Part shown: positions 5,742-15,305 of the stretch, piece by piece
Numbering within the stretch: the first letter of the stretch is position 1
Layout: each line of letters starts with the position of its first letter
From: an uncultured Hymenobacter sp.
Lineage (GTDB): Bacteria; Bacteroidota; Bacteroidia; Cytophagales; Hymenobacteraceae
NCBI GenBank assembly: GCA_937871705.1
Contig: CALMOO010000332.1
Span: forward strand, 1 to 22,312
Direction of reading: 5' to 3'
DNA: 22,312 nt
Program-made: the position numbers and the translations under genes
The notes under the pieces: generated by a model
Told to the model about the DNA's origin: nothing
What the model saw: the letters and a program-made list of their open reading frames with translations, nothing else
Database searches by the model: none

Positions 5742-8552
5742 ATGCTTACCCCCGAACAGCACGCCCGCCAACTCATCGATGCGCAACTAACCACCGCTGG
5801 CTGGCTCGTGCAGGACTATAAGCAGCTCAATCTGGGGGCCGCTGCTGGTATCGCGGTGCGGGAATACCCTACGGCCTCTGGCCCAGCCGACTACGCCTTA
5901 TTGATTGACCGGCGCCTAGTAGGCATTGTAGAGGCGAAAAAAGAAGGCACCTCGCTCACGGCCGTGGCCGAGCAGACGGCCCGCTACCGTAGTAGTGCCA
6001 CTAAGCACGCCCAGCGCGTGTCCGACGAGCTGCCCTTTGGCTACGAGGCCAACGGACAGGAAATTCGCTTCATTGATGCCCGCGACCCCGAGCCGCGCTC
6101 GCGACCGGTGTTCGGCTTTCATCGGCCCGAGACGCTGCGCGACTGGACCCGGCAGATTGGCACCTTGCGGGCGCGGCTGCGCACGATGCCGGCCGTGAAC
6201 ACGGCGGGGCTGCGTGACTGCCAGATTGAGGCGCTGCGCAACCTCGACGTAAGCTTAAAGGACGACCGGCCCCGCGCCCTTATTCAGATGGCCACCGGCT
6301 CGGGCAAGACGTTTACGGCGGTGTCGTTTATCTACCGGCTCATCAAGTTTGCGGGGGCCAAGCGGGTGCTGTTTCTAGTGGACCGGGGCAACCTGGGGCG
6401 GCAGACCTTGCAGGAGTTTCAGCAATACACCGCGCCGGATGATGGGCGTAAGTTTACGGAGCTGTACAACGTGCAGCACCTGACCTCAAACCAGCTCGAC
6501 TCGGTGAGCAAGGTCACAATTACGACTATTCAGCGGCTATACTCGATGCTGCGCGGCGAGGCCGAATATGATGCGGGGAATGAGGAGCGCTCGGGCTTCG
6601 AGCTGAATACCGACGCGCCGCAGCGGCCCCGCGAGGTGGCCTACAACCCGGCCGTGCCGCCCGAGGCCTACGACTTCGTGGTGATTGACGAGTGCCACCG
6701 CTCCATCTACAACGTGTGGCAGCAGGTGCTGGAGTACTTCGACGCCCACCTCATTGGCCTCACGGCCACGCCGGCCAAGCAAACCTTCGGCTTCTTCAAC
6801 CAGAACCTGGTGATGGAGTACAGCCACGAGCGCGCCGTAGTGGACGGCGTGAACGTGGGCTCCGACGTGTTCCGCATCCAGACCGAAATCACGGCGCGGG
6901 GTTCGCGCATTGAGGCGGGCAGCAGCGTGAAGCGCATGGAGCGCCAGACCCGCAAGAAGCGCTGGGAAACCTTGGACGACGACCTAGTGTACTCGGGTAC
7001 CCAACTCGACCGCTCGGTGACGGCGCCTGACCAGATTCGGACGGTGCTGGAGGAATGGAAGGCCCGCCTATTTACGGAGCTGTTTCCGGGACGCAGCATC
7101 GTGCCCAAAACCCTGATTTTTGCTAAGAGCGACCATCACGCCGACGAAATCGTGGACTTGGTGCGCGAGGTGTTCGGCAAGAGCAACGAGTTTTGCAAGA
7201 AGATAACCTACGCGGCCGAGGAGAAGAGCGACGAGCTAATTAAGAAGTTTCGCAACGACTTCAACCCCCGCGTGGCCGTGACGGTGGACATGATTTCGAC
7301 TGGCACCGACATCCGGCCCTTGGAATGCCTGCTGTTCCTACGCGACGTGCGCAGCCGGGTGTACTTCGACCAGATGAAGGGGCGCGGCACCCGCGTCATC
7401 AGCCCCACCGACCTGGAGGCTGTAACCAGCGACGCTACCGCCAAGACCCGTTTCGTGCTGGTGGACGCCGTGGGCGTGACCGACTCCGAAAAGAAAGACA
7501 CCGAGAGCGTGGAGCGCCAGCCCGGCGGCCTAGTCTTCGAGAAACTGCTGCACGCGGTGGCCCAGGGCAACCACGAGCCGGCCCAGCTCCGCAGCCTGGC
7601 CACTCGCCTAGCTAGGCTCGACCGCCAGCTCACGCCCGACGACCGCGCTGCCGTGCAGGCCGCCACCGGCGGGGCCACCGTGCAGCACCTCGCCGCCCGC
7701 CTCTACGACGCCGTGGACCCCGTGAAACAGGAAGCCGAAGCCCTGCGCCTGGCCACGGCCGAGGCCCACGCCGCTGGCCAGCCCGCCCCCGGCGAGCCCA
7801 CCGATACCCACTGGCAGGAAGCCGTGCGTCAACTCACCGACACGGCCGTGCTGCTCTTCGACGACCCGGCCCTGCGCACGCTGCTCACCAAAGTGCACGC
7901 CCAGCATGACCTCATGATTGACCTCGTGAGCCAAGACCGGGTGCTGCACGCCGGCTTTGAGGGCGAGCGCACCTCGCCCGAGGCGGCGCAGGAGGCCCTG
8001 GCCCGGCAGCGGGTCGATAAGTTTCAGGCCTTTATTGCGGCGCACAAGGATGAAATCACAGCCTTGCAGCTGCTGCACAACCAGCCCTACGCCCGCCGCG
8101 CCGTCACCTTCGCCCACATTCGGGAGCTGGCCCAGGCCCTGCGCCTCGACAACCCCCAGCTCACGCCCGAAAGCCTCTGGACGGCCTACGAGCAGCTCGA
8201 AAAGGCGCGAGTGCGCGGGGCCGGCCCCAAGACCCTGCTCACCAACCTTGTCAGCCTCGTGCGCTTTGCCCTGCACCAGACCGACACGCTCACCGCCTAC
8301 CCCCTCACCGTAGACGAGCGCTACCACGCCTGGCTGGACGTCCAGGCCACGGCTGGCCGCAGCTTCAGCCCCGAACAGCAGCAGTGGCTGGGCATGATGA
8401 AGGAGAAAGTGGCCACCTCCCTCAGCGTCGATGCCGAAGACTTCACCCTGCCGCCCTTCGTGGACCAGGGCGGCTACGCCCGCGCCCGGCAGGTATTCGG
8501 GGCCGATTTGCAGCAGCTCGTAGATGAGCTGAACGACGCGCTGGCGGCGTGA
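5742..8552 (+). CDS. hsdR: Type I restriction enzyme, R (endonuclease/translocase) subunit
   Basis: This 936-residue protein is the ATP-dependent DNA translocase and nuclease of a type I restriction complex acting with HsdM and HsdS. The N-terminal PD-(D/E)xK nuclease has D50 (GPADY), E64 and K66 (VGIVEAKKEG). A superfamily-2 helicase core follows: Walker A ATGSGKT (184-190), DEAD-type box DECH (316-319) and GLTATP soon after. The second RecA lobe contains VTVDMISTGTDI and MKGRGTRV. The remaining 300 or so residues look like the EcoEI-type HsdR C-terminal domain that docks on the methylase. Length and motif order are normal, so the enzyme looks intact. The DNA is clearly more GC-rich than the genes on its left, so the type I cassette probably has a different history. 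Its 3' end lies 65 bp before hsdS. Confidence 0.95.
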   Translation: MLTPEQHARQLIDAQLTTAGWLVQDYKQLNLGAAAGIAVREYPTASGPADYALLIDRRLVGIVEAKKEGTSLTAVAEQTARYRSSATKHAQRVSDELPFGYEANGQEIRFIDARDPEPRSRPVFGFHRPETLRDWTRQIGTLRARLRTMPAVNTAGLRDCQIEALRNLDVSLKDDRPRALIQMATGSGKTFTAVSFIYRLIKFAGAKRVLFLVDRGNLGRQTLQEFQQYTAPDDGRKFTELYNVQHLTSNQLDSVSKVTITTIQRLYSMLRGEAEYDAGNEERSGFELNTDAPQRPREVAYNPAVPPEAYDFVVIDECHRSIYNVWQQVLEYFDAHLIGLTATPAKQTFGFFNQNLVMEYSHERAVVDGVNVGSDVFRIQTEITARGSRIEAGSSVKRMERQTRKKRWETLDDDLVYSGTQLDRSVTAPDQIRTVLEEWKARLFTELFPGRSIVPKTLIFAKSDHHADEIVDLVREVFGKSNEFCKKITYAAEEKSDELIKKFRNDFNPRVAVTVDMISTGTDIRPLECLLFLRDVRSRVYFDQMKGRGTRVISPTDLEAVTSDATAKTRFVLVDAVGVTDSEKKDTESVERQPGGLVFEKLLHAVAQGNHEPAQLRSLATRLARLDRQLTPDDRAAVQAATGGATVQHLAARLYDAVDPVKQEAEALRLATAEAHAAGQPAPGEPTDTHWQEAVRQLTDTAVLLFDDPALRTLLTKVHAQHDLMIDLVSQDRVLHAGFEGERTSPEAAQEALARQRVDKFQAFIAAHKDEITALQLLHNQPYARRAVTFAHIRELAQALRLDNPQLTPESLWTAYEQLEKARVRGAGPKTLLTNLVSLVRFALHQTDTLTAYPLTVDERYHAWLDVQATAGRSFSPEQQQWLGMMKEKVATSLSVDAEDFTLPPFVDQGGYARARQVFGADLQQLVDELNDALAA

Positions 8553-8617
8553 GGTAGGCTAACTTTCCGTTTACAAAATCAAGTTGCCGGCTGATTTTGG
8601 CCGGTTAATAACATCGA

Positions 8618-10192
8618 ATGTCTTTAGGAATAGCAGTAAGTGACATCGTCTCACAATCCGACGATTCTATCTTGGCCACCCACGCCACATGGGAAAGGAT
8701 TGAATTAGGCAAGATTGCCACTATCCAAAACGGCTTCCCTTTCAAGTCGGAGCTGTTCTCGCCAACTCCCGATGGAATGCCACTTATCCGCATCCGGGAC
8801 GTAGGAGAAGACGCTTCAGACACTTTTTATCGCGGTGAATATCCCAACGAGTTTGTTGTGAACGCCGGGGATTTGCTGGTCGGTATGGACGGCGATTTTA
8901 AGTCGGCCATTTGGAATGGACCGGCCAGCCTACTGAATCAGCGGGTTTGCCGAATTCAGTTGAATAATGGCCTGTACGATTTCAAATTCCTGTACTTCGC
9001 GCTTCCTGGCTATTTAAAGGCGATACACAAAGTCACTTCGGCGGTTACGGTCAAGCACCTCTCGTCGCGGTCAATTTCAGAGATTCCGCTGCCCCTGCCG
9101 CCCCTGCCCGAGCAGCGCCGTATCGTGGCGAAGCTGGAGGAGCTGTTCAGTAAGCTGGATGCGGGCGTGGCGGCCGTGCGCCGCACCCAGACCCTGCTGA
9201 AACGCTACCGCCAATCGGTGCTACACGCCGCCGTCACGGGCGAACTCACCCGCGCTTGGCGCGAAACCCACCCCACGGCCCCTACAGAATCTGGGGCTGC
9301 CCTCTTACAGCGTATCCGCGCCGAGCGCCGGGCGCAGTGGGAAGCTGCCCAGGTGGCTAAGCGCGGCGGCCAGCTCCCGCTGGGCGAGGGCTGGAAATTG
9401 AAATATGCGGAGCCGGAGGCGGTGGATACGGAAGGGCTGCCGGAATTGCCGGAGGGATGGGCGTGGACTAATGTGGCCCAACTTGGCGAAGTAAGCGGCG
9501 GCCTCACCAAGAATGCCAAACGTGCTGCTCACGAACTAAAATTACCTTACCTGCGCGTTGCCAATGTTCAAGCCAACGAACTTCGCCTAAGCGAGATTGA
9601 GTATACTGGCGTAACCGAAAGCGAGATTCCCCGCACCCTTTTACGAAAAGGCGACTTGCTTGTGGTAGAAGGAAACGGAAGCCCCGACCAGATTGGGCGC
9701 GTTGCCATTTGGGATGGCAGCATCTCGCCGTGCTTGCACCAAAACCACTTAATAAAAGTGCGGCTGCATTACGTTAATCAAGGTAGCTATGTGCTTCATT
9801 GGCTTCTGTCGAAGGAAGGCCGCGACTACATTAGGCAAGTTGCAAGCTCTACTTCAGGTTTGTACACGCTGAGTATTTCTAAAATTGAGGCATTGCCCGT
9901 TCCGCTCCCACCCCTAGCCGAGCAAGCCGAAATCGTGGCCGAAGTAGAGCGCCGCCTCACCGTGCTCGACGCGCTGAGCCAGACTCTCACCGACGAGCTG
10001 AAACGCGCCGAGCGCCTGCGCCAAAGCATCCTGCACCGGGCCTTCACCGGCCGCCTCGTGCCCCAGGATGCCATCGACGAGCCCGCCGCCGCCCTGCTAG
10101 CCCGCCTGCGCGACACACCCGCCGTCCCCGCCAAAGCCAAGGCCGGGCGCGGGCGCAAGGCGGCAGCTCAGCAAACTACCTTAGGGCTTTAA
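8618..10192 (+). CDS. hsdS: Type I restriction-modification specificity subunit
   Basis: This 524-residue protein sets the bipartite DNA target of the type I complex. It has the usual two-repeat plan: target-recognition domain 1 (about 24-160), a conserved segment with LPLPPLPEQRRIVAKLEELF and a spacer helix, target-recognition domain 2 opening with LPEGWAWTNVAQLGEVSGG, and a second conserved segment with VPLPPLAEQAEIVAEVERRL. Each conserved helix ends in a similar pattern (YRQSVLHAAVTGEL; LRQSILHRAFTGRL), showing the pseudo-repeat. The two recognition domains look less GC-rich than the conserved segments, a mosaic typical of domain exchange between hsdS genes. A lysine/alanine-rich tail ends the protein. 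The next gene starts 12 nt later, indicating an operon. Confidence 0.95.
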   Translation: MSLGIAVSDIVSQSDDSILATHATWERIELGKIATIQNGFPFKSELFSPTPDGMPLIRIRDVGEDASDTFYRGEYPNEFVVNAGDLLVGMDGDFKSAIWNGPASLLNQRVCRIQLNNGLYDFKFLYFALPGYLKAIHKVTSAVTVKHLSSRSISEIPLPLPPLPEQRRIVAKLEELFSKLDAGVAAVRRTQTLLKRYRQSVLHAAVTGELTRAWRETHPTAPTESGAALLQRIRAERRAQWEAAQVAKRGGQLPLGEGWKLKYAEPEAVDTEGLPELPEGWAWTNVAQLGEVSGGLTKNAKRAAHELKLPYLRVANVQANELRLSEIEYTGVTESEIPRTLLRKGDLLVVEGNGSPDQIGRVAIWDGSISPCLHQNHLIKVRLHYVNQGSYVLHWLLSKEGRDYIRQVASSTSGLYTLSISKIEALPVPLPPLAEQAEIVAEVERRLTVLDALSQTLTDELKRAERLRQSILHRAFTGRLVPQDAIDEPAAALLARLRDTPAVPAKAKAGRGRKAAAQQTTLGL

Positions 10193-10204
10193 AGCAAGCG
10201 TCGT

Positions 10205-11857
10205 ATGCGAGAAGGGCAAGTTTTTGAGAAGAAAAGCTACCGCAAGGCCTTCGGCCCCAAAGCCGACCCGAGCGACCTGGCCAAAACCTGCGTGTGCCTG
10301 GCCAACGCGCAGGGTGGCACGCTGCTCATCGGCATCGAAGACGGCGACGAGCTTCCCCCGGCCGGCCAACTGCTGGATGCGGCGGAAGTACACAAGCTAG
10401 TCCAGAAGCTCAGCACCAATTCCCGGAATGTCAGCTTTGGCGCCGCCGAGCTGCGCACCGCACCCAACGGCGGGCAGTACCTGGAGGTGACGGTGAGCCC
10501 CTCGCTGCACGTGGTGGCCACCACGGCGGACGGGCGCACCTACGCCCGCCTCAGCGACCAATGCCAGCCCGTATCGGGCGAGGACCTGCGCCGGCTGGTG
10601 TATGAGAAATCGGGCCTGCAATGGGAAATCCGGCCCGTGCCCGATGTGCGGCGGGAAGACTTGTCGGCGGCCGAAATCCGCTTTTTCGTGGAACGAGTAC
10701 GCACCACCGGCAAAGCCAGCGCCTTCGTGCTGGCCAAATCCGATGCCGAGCTGCTAGACTATTACCGGCTGGTAGACGAGCAGGGCGAGGCCACCCACCT
10801 CGGGGTGTTGTGGCTGGGCACCCCGGCCCAGCGCGCCCGCCTGAGCTACGGCCTGCTAGTGCAATATGTGGTCTATGACCAGCTGGAGCAGAAAGTGCGC
10901 AAGGAAACCTGGCTCGACCACCACCTCAACCCCGCGCAGCTGCTGGAAGACGTGCTGGCGCAAGCCGTCGAGCTGCACTATTCCCACGAAATTCCTTGGG
11001 GCCTCACGCGCCGTCTGGTGCCGCACTACCCACCCGCCGTGCTGCGCGAGCTGCTGGTGAATGCTTTTGCGCACCGCCTGTATACTACGGCCACCGACGT
11101 TTTCATTCAGGCCTACCCCGACCGGGTGGAAATCACCAGTCCCGGCGGGCTGCCACTGGGCGTCACGCCCACCACCATCCTGCACCAGCGCATGCGGCGC
11201 AACCCGCACCTGGCCCTCACCTTCGAGGCCACCGGCCTGATGGAAGGCGAAGGCTCGGGCTACGACCTGATCTACCAGCAGCTCAGCCGCGAAGCCAAGC
11301 CCCTGCCCGACCTCGACGACAGCGGGGCCAGCCTGCGCGTGACCCTGCCCGCCCGTCGGCCCGACCCCGACACGCTCCGCCTGCTCGACTACCTGAGCGC
11401 GCATTACGCCTTCAGCCCGAAGGAAACCACTGTGGTCGGCCTCATCGCCCAGCACCGCCGCCTGAGTGCCACGGCGCTCAGCCAGGCGCTGCAATTGCGG
11501 CAGGAGGAGCGCACCCGTTCCTGGGTGGGCCGCCTGGTAGAGTGGAACATCGTGCAAACCCAGGGCACCCGCAAAGGCACCGAATACGTCATCAATCCCG
11601 AGGTATTCGCAGCGGCCGACTTGCAGGTAAAGCCCACACTAAAAACCATCGAACCGCATCATTTACGCGCCTTGCTGGTCGAAGACCTACGCGCCTACCC
11701 GGACAGTTCCCTAGCCGAAATGCACAAGCGGCTCGGGGAGGAACTGCCGCTACCAGTAGTACAACGAGCCGTGTACAAGCTGGTGGAAGAAGGCCAGCTA
11801 AGCGCCACCGGCGCGAATCGAAACCGCCGCTACGCCCTACTGGCTAAAAAAGAATAA
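10205..11857 (+). CDS. AlbA/Schlafen-type, GHKL ATPase protein within the hsd locus
   Basis: This 550-residue protein starts 12 nt after hsdS. The N-terminal 130 or so residues match the AlbA_2 (Schlafen-like, formerly AAA_4) domain, including LAKTCVCLANAQGGTLLIGI. The centre has a GHKL ATPase of the HATPase_c_4 type: N-box around LRELLVNAFAHR (N286), then EITSPGGLPLGV as the G1 region and a GEGSGYDLI loop. A winged-helix tail follows (about 400-550). Databases often label such proteins RecG-like or putative transcriptional regulator. Similar open frames (rlo genes) are known inserted among hsd genes in Campylobacter and others, where their role is mostly unclear. Here it sits between hsdS and hsdM. 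An accessory or regulatory role in the type I system is inferred from position only. Confidence 0.85.
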   Translation: MREGQVFEKKSYRKAFGPKADPSDLAKTCVCLANAQGGTLLIGIEDGDELPPAGQLLDAAEVHKLVQKLSTNSRNVSFGAAELRTAPNGGQYLEVTVSPSLHVVATTADGRTYARLSDQCQPVSGEDLRRLVYEKSGLQWEIRPVPDVRREDLSAAEIRFFVERVRTTGKASAFVLAKSDAELLDYYRLVDEQGEATHLGVLWLGTPAQRARLSYGLLVQYVVYDQLEQKVRKETWLDHHLNPAQLLEDVLAQAVELHYSHEIPWGLTRRLVPHYPPAVLRELLVNAFAHRLYTTATDVFIQAYPDRVEITSPGGLPLGVTPTTILHQRMRRNPHLALTFEATGLMEGEGSGYDLIYQQLSREAKPLPDLDDSGASLRVTLPARRPDPDTLRLLDYLSAHYAFSPKETTVVGLIAQHRRLSATALSQALQLRQEERTRSWVGRLVEWNIVQTQGTRKGTEYVINPEVFAAADLQVKPTLKTIEPHHLRALLVEDLRAYPDSSLAEMHKRLGEELPLPVVQRAVYKLVEEGQLSATGANRNRRYALLAKKE

Positions 11858-11996
11858 ACGTCGAATAAATCACAAATAACCGAAGCCAAAAACCCTAATT
11901 ATAGCTATTGGAAGCTGTTTTTATTGTTTTATCGGTGAAAACAAACGGGAATAAATTCACTAAAACGAGAATAAAACCCGCTATAACATCCCAGCC

Positions 11997-13475
11997 ATGC
12001 GCCAACCTACCCTCAATGCCACCGCCCAATCTCTCGTCCAGCGCGTCTGGGGCTACGCCACCGTGCTCCGCGACGACGGTGTGGGCTACGGCGATTACGT
12101 CGAGCAAATCACCTACCTGCTGTTCCTGAAGATGGCCGACGAGCAGGCCGGCGCACCCAACGCTCCCGCCGTACCCGCCGGCAAGGATTGGGAAAGCCTA
12201 CGTGCCCTGGAAGGCGACGCCCTGGAAGTGCAGTATCGCCACATTCTCACCGACCTAGGCAAGGAGCCCGGCATGCTCGGCGTCATCTTCAAGAAGGCCC
12301 AGAACAAGATTCAGAACCCCGCCCGCCTCAAGCACCTGCTAGTATTGATTGACCGCGAAAACTGGTCGGGTCTGGGTTTCGATGTGAAGGGCGAGATTTA
12401 CGAAGGCCTGCTACAAAAGAATGCCGAGGACGTGAAGGGTGGTGCCGGCCAGTACTTTACGCCGCGCCCCCTTATCCAAGCCATTGTAGAGGCCATAGCG
12501 CCGCATCCAGGGCAGACTATTTGCGACCCGGCTTGTGGTACCGCCGGCTTCTTGCTAGTAGCCCGTGACTACCTCGTGGATACCTACGGCGCCGAGCTGG
12601 ACCGCGAGCAGCTCCGGTTTCTGCGCGACCACACCTTCCACGGCACCGACATCGTAGACTCGGTGGTGCGCCTGGCTGCCATGAACCTCTACCTGCACGG
12701 CGTGGGTTCGACCGAAAGTCCGGTCAAAAACCAGGACTCGCTCCTCTCCGACCCCGGCGAGCGCTACGACTTTATCCTGGCCAACCCGCCTTTCGGTAAG
12801 AAGAGCAGCATCACGGTGATGAGCGAGGAAGGCCAGACCAGCAAGGACACGCTCAGCTACGAGCGCACCGACTTCGTGGCCACCACCAGCAACAAGCAGC
12901 TCAACTTCGTTCAGCACATCTACACGATTCTGAAGGTGGGCGGCACTGCCGCCGTGGTGCTGCCTGACAACGTATTGTTTGAGGGCGGGGCCGGCGAAAC
13001 AATCCGCCGCAAGCTCTTGCAGGATTGCAACGTGCATACCTTGCTGCGCCTGCCCACCGGCATTTTCTACGCCCAGGGCGTGAAGGCCAACGTCATTTTC
13101 TTCGAGAAGCGCGCCGCTGCCGAGCAGGCCCAGACCAAGGAGCTATGGGTGTACGACCTACGCACCAACCAGCACTTTACGCCCAAGAGCAACCCGCTCA
13201 CGTTGGTCCATCTGCAGGACTTCATCACCTGCTACGGCAAGCCCGGCCAACGCACCCAGCGTCAGGAAACCGAACAGTTCCACCGCTACGAGCTGGCCCA
13301 ACTCCTAGCCCGTGACAAGGTGAATCTCGACATTTTCTGGCTCAAAGACGATGCCCTAGAAGACAGCGCCACCCTGCCCGCGCCGGACGTACTGGCTCTT
13401 GAAATCACTGAGAACCTGCAAGCTGCGTTGGCGCAGTTCGCGAACATAGCCGAAGAATTGGATGTAGAAGCTTAA
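11997..13475 (+). CDS. hsdM: Type I restriction-modification methylase subunit
   Basis: This 492-residue adenine-N6 methyltransferase forms the modification core with HsdS and is needed for restriction with HsdR. The N-terminal helical HsdM_N domain (WGYATVLRDDGVGYGDYVEQ) is followed by GQYFTPRPLI, motif I DPACGTAGF (177 on) and motif IV NPPF (263-266). All catalytic motifs are intact and the length is standard. It is separated from the upstream AlbA-like gene by 139 AT-rich bases, unlike the tight hsdS spacing, so it may have its own promoter, though I could not identify a convincing box. The R-S-A-M order differs from the common R-M-S or M-S-R arrangements. Confidence 0.96.
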   Translation: MRQPTLNATAQSLVQRVWGYATVLRDDGVGYGDYVEQITYLLFLKMADEQAGAPNAPAVPAGKDWESLRALEGDALEVQYRHILTDLGKEPGMLGVIFKKAQNKIQNPARLKHLLVLIDRENWSGLGFDVKGEIYEGLLQKNAEDVKGGAGQYFTPRPLIQAIVEAIAPHPGQTICDPACGTAGFLLVARDYLVDTYGAELDREQLRFLRDHTFHGTDIVDSVVRLAAMNLYLHGVGSTESPVKNQDSLLSDPGERYDFILANPPFGKKSSITVMSEEGQTSKDTLSYERTDFVATTSNKQLNFVQHIYTILKVGGTAAVVLPDNVLFEGGAGETIRRKLLQDCNVHTLLRLPTGIFYAQGVKANVIFFEKRAAAEQAQTKELWVYDLRTNQHFTPKSNPLTLVHLQDFITCYGKPGQRTQRQETEQFHRYELAQLLARDKVNLDIFWLKDDALEDSATLPAPDVLALEITENLQAALAQFANIAEELDVEA

Positions 13476-13788
13476 AAAGGCTCGAACCTGCCTCATTGCA
13501 TCGCTAGCACCTAATAGGGGTATTCTACCGAGCGTACTGGTTCTAATAAAAGCAAAAAGCCCCAGCTATAAGCTGAGGCATACCACGCGCGGCCCCGCGA
13601 GCCAAGGTGCATTAGTATGCAGGTGTACCCTGAGTCAATTGGTGCGGTCCTTCTTTCGTCGCCTGTTACGTGGCAGACTAAAGTTACGTGTCCCGCCATT
13701 TACCAGCCGCATGCCGTAGTGCTGGGTAGCTTCATCAGCTCGGAGCTGCAGGCAAATTATACGCAGGAAATGCAGCCACTAATTACTG
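13476..13788. other. Intergenic region between hsdM and the insertion sequence
   Basis: About 310 bases separate hsdM from the IS left end. A plus-strand open frame begins at 13617 and continues into the IS terminal repeat, ending at 13850. Its protein matches no family I recognise, so it could be either chance or the start of a gene cut by the IS. Apart from the weak hairpin at 13559-13579 nothing else is evident. Confidence 0.4.
13559..13579 (-). terminator. Possible minus-strand terminator
   Basis: GCCCCAGCT and AGCTGAGGC flank ATA, giving an 8-of-9 bp stem. On the minus strand it is followed by TTTTTGC (complement of 13552-13558). No minus-strand gene that would need it was found. Confidence 0.3.
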
Positions 13789-13869
13789 AAAAAGCCCCGC
13801 TGGTAGGCTTGTCGTTACCCAAATCTTGCAGAGAAAGCGCCGGCCGGTAGGCCGGCGCTTTTTTAGTGC
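13789..13869 (+). repeat. IS left terminal inverted repeat with embedded terminator
   Basis: This is the 81-bp left end. Within it, AAAGCGCCGGCC (13834-13845), loop GGTA and GGCCGGCGCTTT (13850-13861) form a perfect 12-bp stem followed by T to 13864. The hairpin would stop transcription arriving from hsdM before it reaches the transposase. Confidence 0.85.
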
Positions 13870-13887
13870 CCTACGCGTTGGCGTGCG

Positions 13888-15305
13888 ATGCGCATCTCTC
13901 AGCAATTTTGTGATGCCCAGCAATAGGCCTGCACCCATTTTGGGGCCGTACAGCTAGGCGATGTGCGTCGCCAGCGACGCGTCTGTACGCTGGTAGCTGG
14001 TTGGGCCCGCCAGCCTGGGGCTAGTATCCCGCAGTTGAGGGCCGGTTCAGCCTACGCCAGCAAGGCCGCCTACCAGCTGCTAGGCGGGGTAACCGTCGCG
14101 CCCGGTGTCCTACAAGGGCCACACCGCCAACTAGTTCACCAGCAGTTGCAGCAGGCGGGCACCTAGCTGCTGGTCGAGGACGCGACTCAGGTGCGCTGGG
14201 CTCCCGCCACGGCTCGCCGGGCAGGTCTGGGTCCAGTGGGGAACAGGGCGTGCTGCACTCGTTGGTGGCCACTAGGTGGCCAGCCAGCGACCCACCAATT
14301 GGAGCCGCGCGCCCGCCGCTGCCGTTGCTGGGACTGCTCGACCAGCAATTCTACTTGCGCCAGGCGCGGTCGGTGGCCGAGAAAGCGCACCCGCACGGTG
14401 GCAGTCGGCCCCGGCAGGGGCGGACGCGCGAGTCCGTCTTGTGGGCCCGCAGCCTGCGCGCAGTCGGTTCTCCGCCAGCCGCGGGGCGCTGGGTCGTGGT
14501 GGCTGACCGCGGCGCGGCTATTTACGAGCATCTGCGTCAGTGCCGGCAGCAGGGGCTGGGCTTTGTGGTACGGGCCGCCCAGGACCGAGGCTTGGTTGCC
14601 CTACTTGCAGCGACGCCGACGCTCTTTGCCGTGGCCCGGGCGCAGCTAGTGCCGGAAAACTGGAGCTGACCTTGCGCACCTGCTGGGCCAAGCGGCCCGG
14701 CAGGTACGCAAGGTCAGCTATAGTCCCCTGCTAGCGCTGCGTGCCCCACAACGGCCGGGCGCTCGTACGGGCAAGGGGGAGCCAGTGGCCGCTAGCGTGG
14801 TGCGGGTGTGGGAGCCGGGAGGTAAGCTGGAGTGGCTACTCCTGTGCGACGACGCGGTAAGTAGCTTCCCACAAGCACGGGAACGGGCTCGGCAGTACGC
14901 CAGTCGCTGGCTCATCGAGGACTTTCACAAGGCCTTGAAAACAGGCCTAGGCGCGGAGCGCCTGCAACTGCACACGGCCTCGCGCCTGTTTGCGGCCGTG
15001 GCCCTGTTAAGCGTAGTGGCGCTGGCGCTAGTGGACCTGCGCGAGCACAGCCATCAGCAACCAGATGCGTCAGATGAGATGGGGGTATATCGGCTAGCTA
15101 TTTACAGGTATTGCGGAGCCAGCGCTCTCAGCCCCTTCGGAACGTGCGGAACGTATTCTACGCCCTAGCCGGGCTGGGCGGGCACCTGGGCCGAGTCGGT
15201 GATGGGCCGCCGGGCTGGCAGACGCTCTGGCGAGGACTGATGAGCCTGCGCTATTTGGTCGAAGGCGTACAGCTGGCCGCCTTGCTGCCTCCGCAGGAGC
15301 ACTAA
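13888..15305 (+). pseudogene. IS4-family (IS50/Tn5-like) transposase, broken
   Basis: Fragments in three frames follow the order of Tn5-like transposases. From ATG 13888, after a TAG at 13924, comes the N-terminal DNA-binding segment LGDVRRQRR, ARQPGASIPQL and YASKAAYQLLGG. Then follow a TAG at 14164, a first catalytic region LLVEDATQV and GLGPVGN. Near 14240 the frame changes, giving LGLLDQQFYLRQ and the second catalytic aspartate in VVVADRGAAIYEHL. Further changes near 14650-14680 lead to EWLLL and the catalytic-glutamate signature RWLIEDFHKALKTGLGAERL. A last change near 15110-15160 gives FYALAGLGGHLGRV. Several stops and frame changes make activity very unlikely. Confidence 0.85.
14664..14719 (+). 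repeat. 56-nt near-perfect hairpin inside the transposase pseudogene
   Basis: The left arm 14664-14689 (starting AGCTGACCTTGCG) and right arm 14694-14719 (ending CGCAAGGTCAGCT) pair over 26 positions with one C/A mismatch and one T/G pair, around an AAGC loop. It lies where the apparent reading frame changes. No T tract follows. Confidence 0.85.

Noticed and set aside
7608..8327. 239-codon minus-strand open frame inside hsdR
   Set aside because: The DNA is GC-rich and the opposite frame is a well-supported HsdR domain. The glycine/valine-rich translation is typical of a mirror frame.
10856..11847. Long open frames on both strands over the AlbA/GHKL gene
   Set aside because: These are by-products of high GC. 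The AlbA/GHKL frame has clear domain motifs, while the others have biased, motif-free translations.
13617..13850. Plus-strand 77-codon open frame before and into the IS
   Set aside because: It resembles no known protein and its last third is IS terminal repeat, so it is kept only as a note on the intergenic region.
13924..14166. Amber readthrough or recoding in the transposase
   Set aside because: In-frame TAG codons occur at 13924 and 14164, but there are also several frame changes, which fits decay better than programmed recoding.
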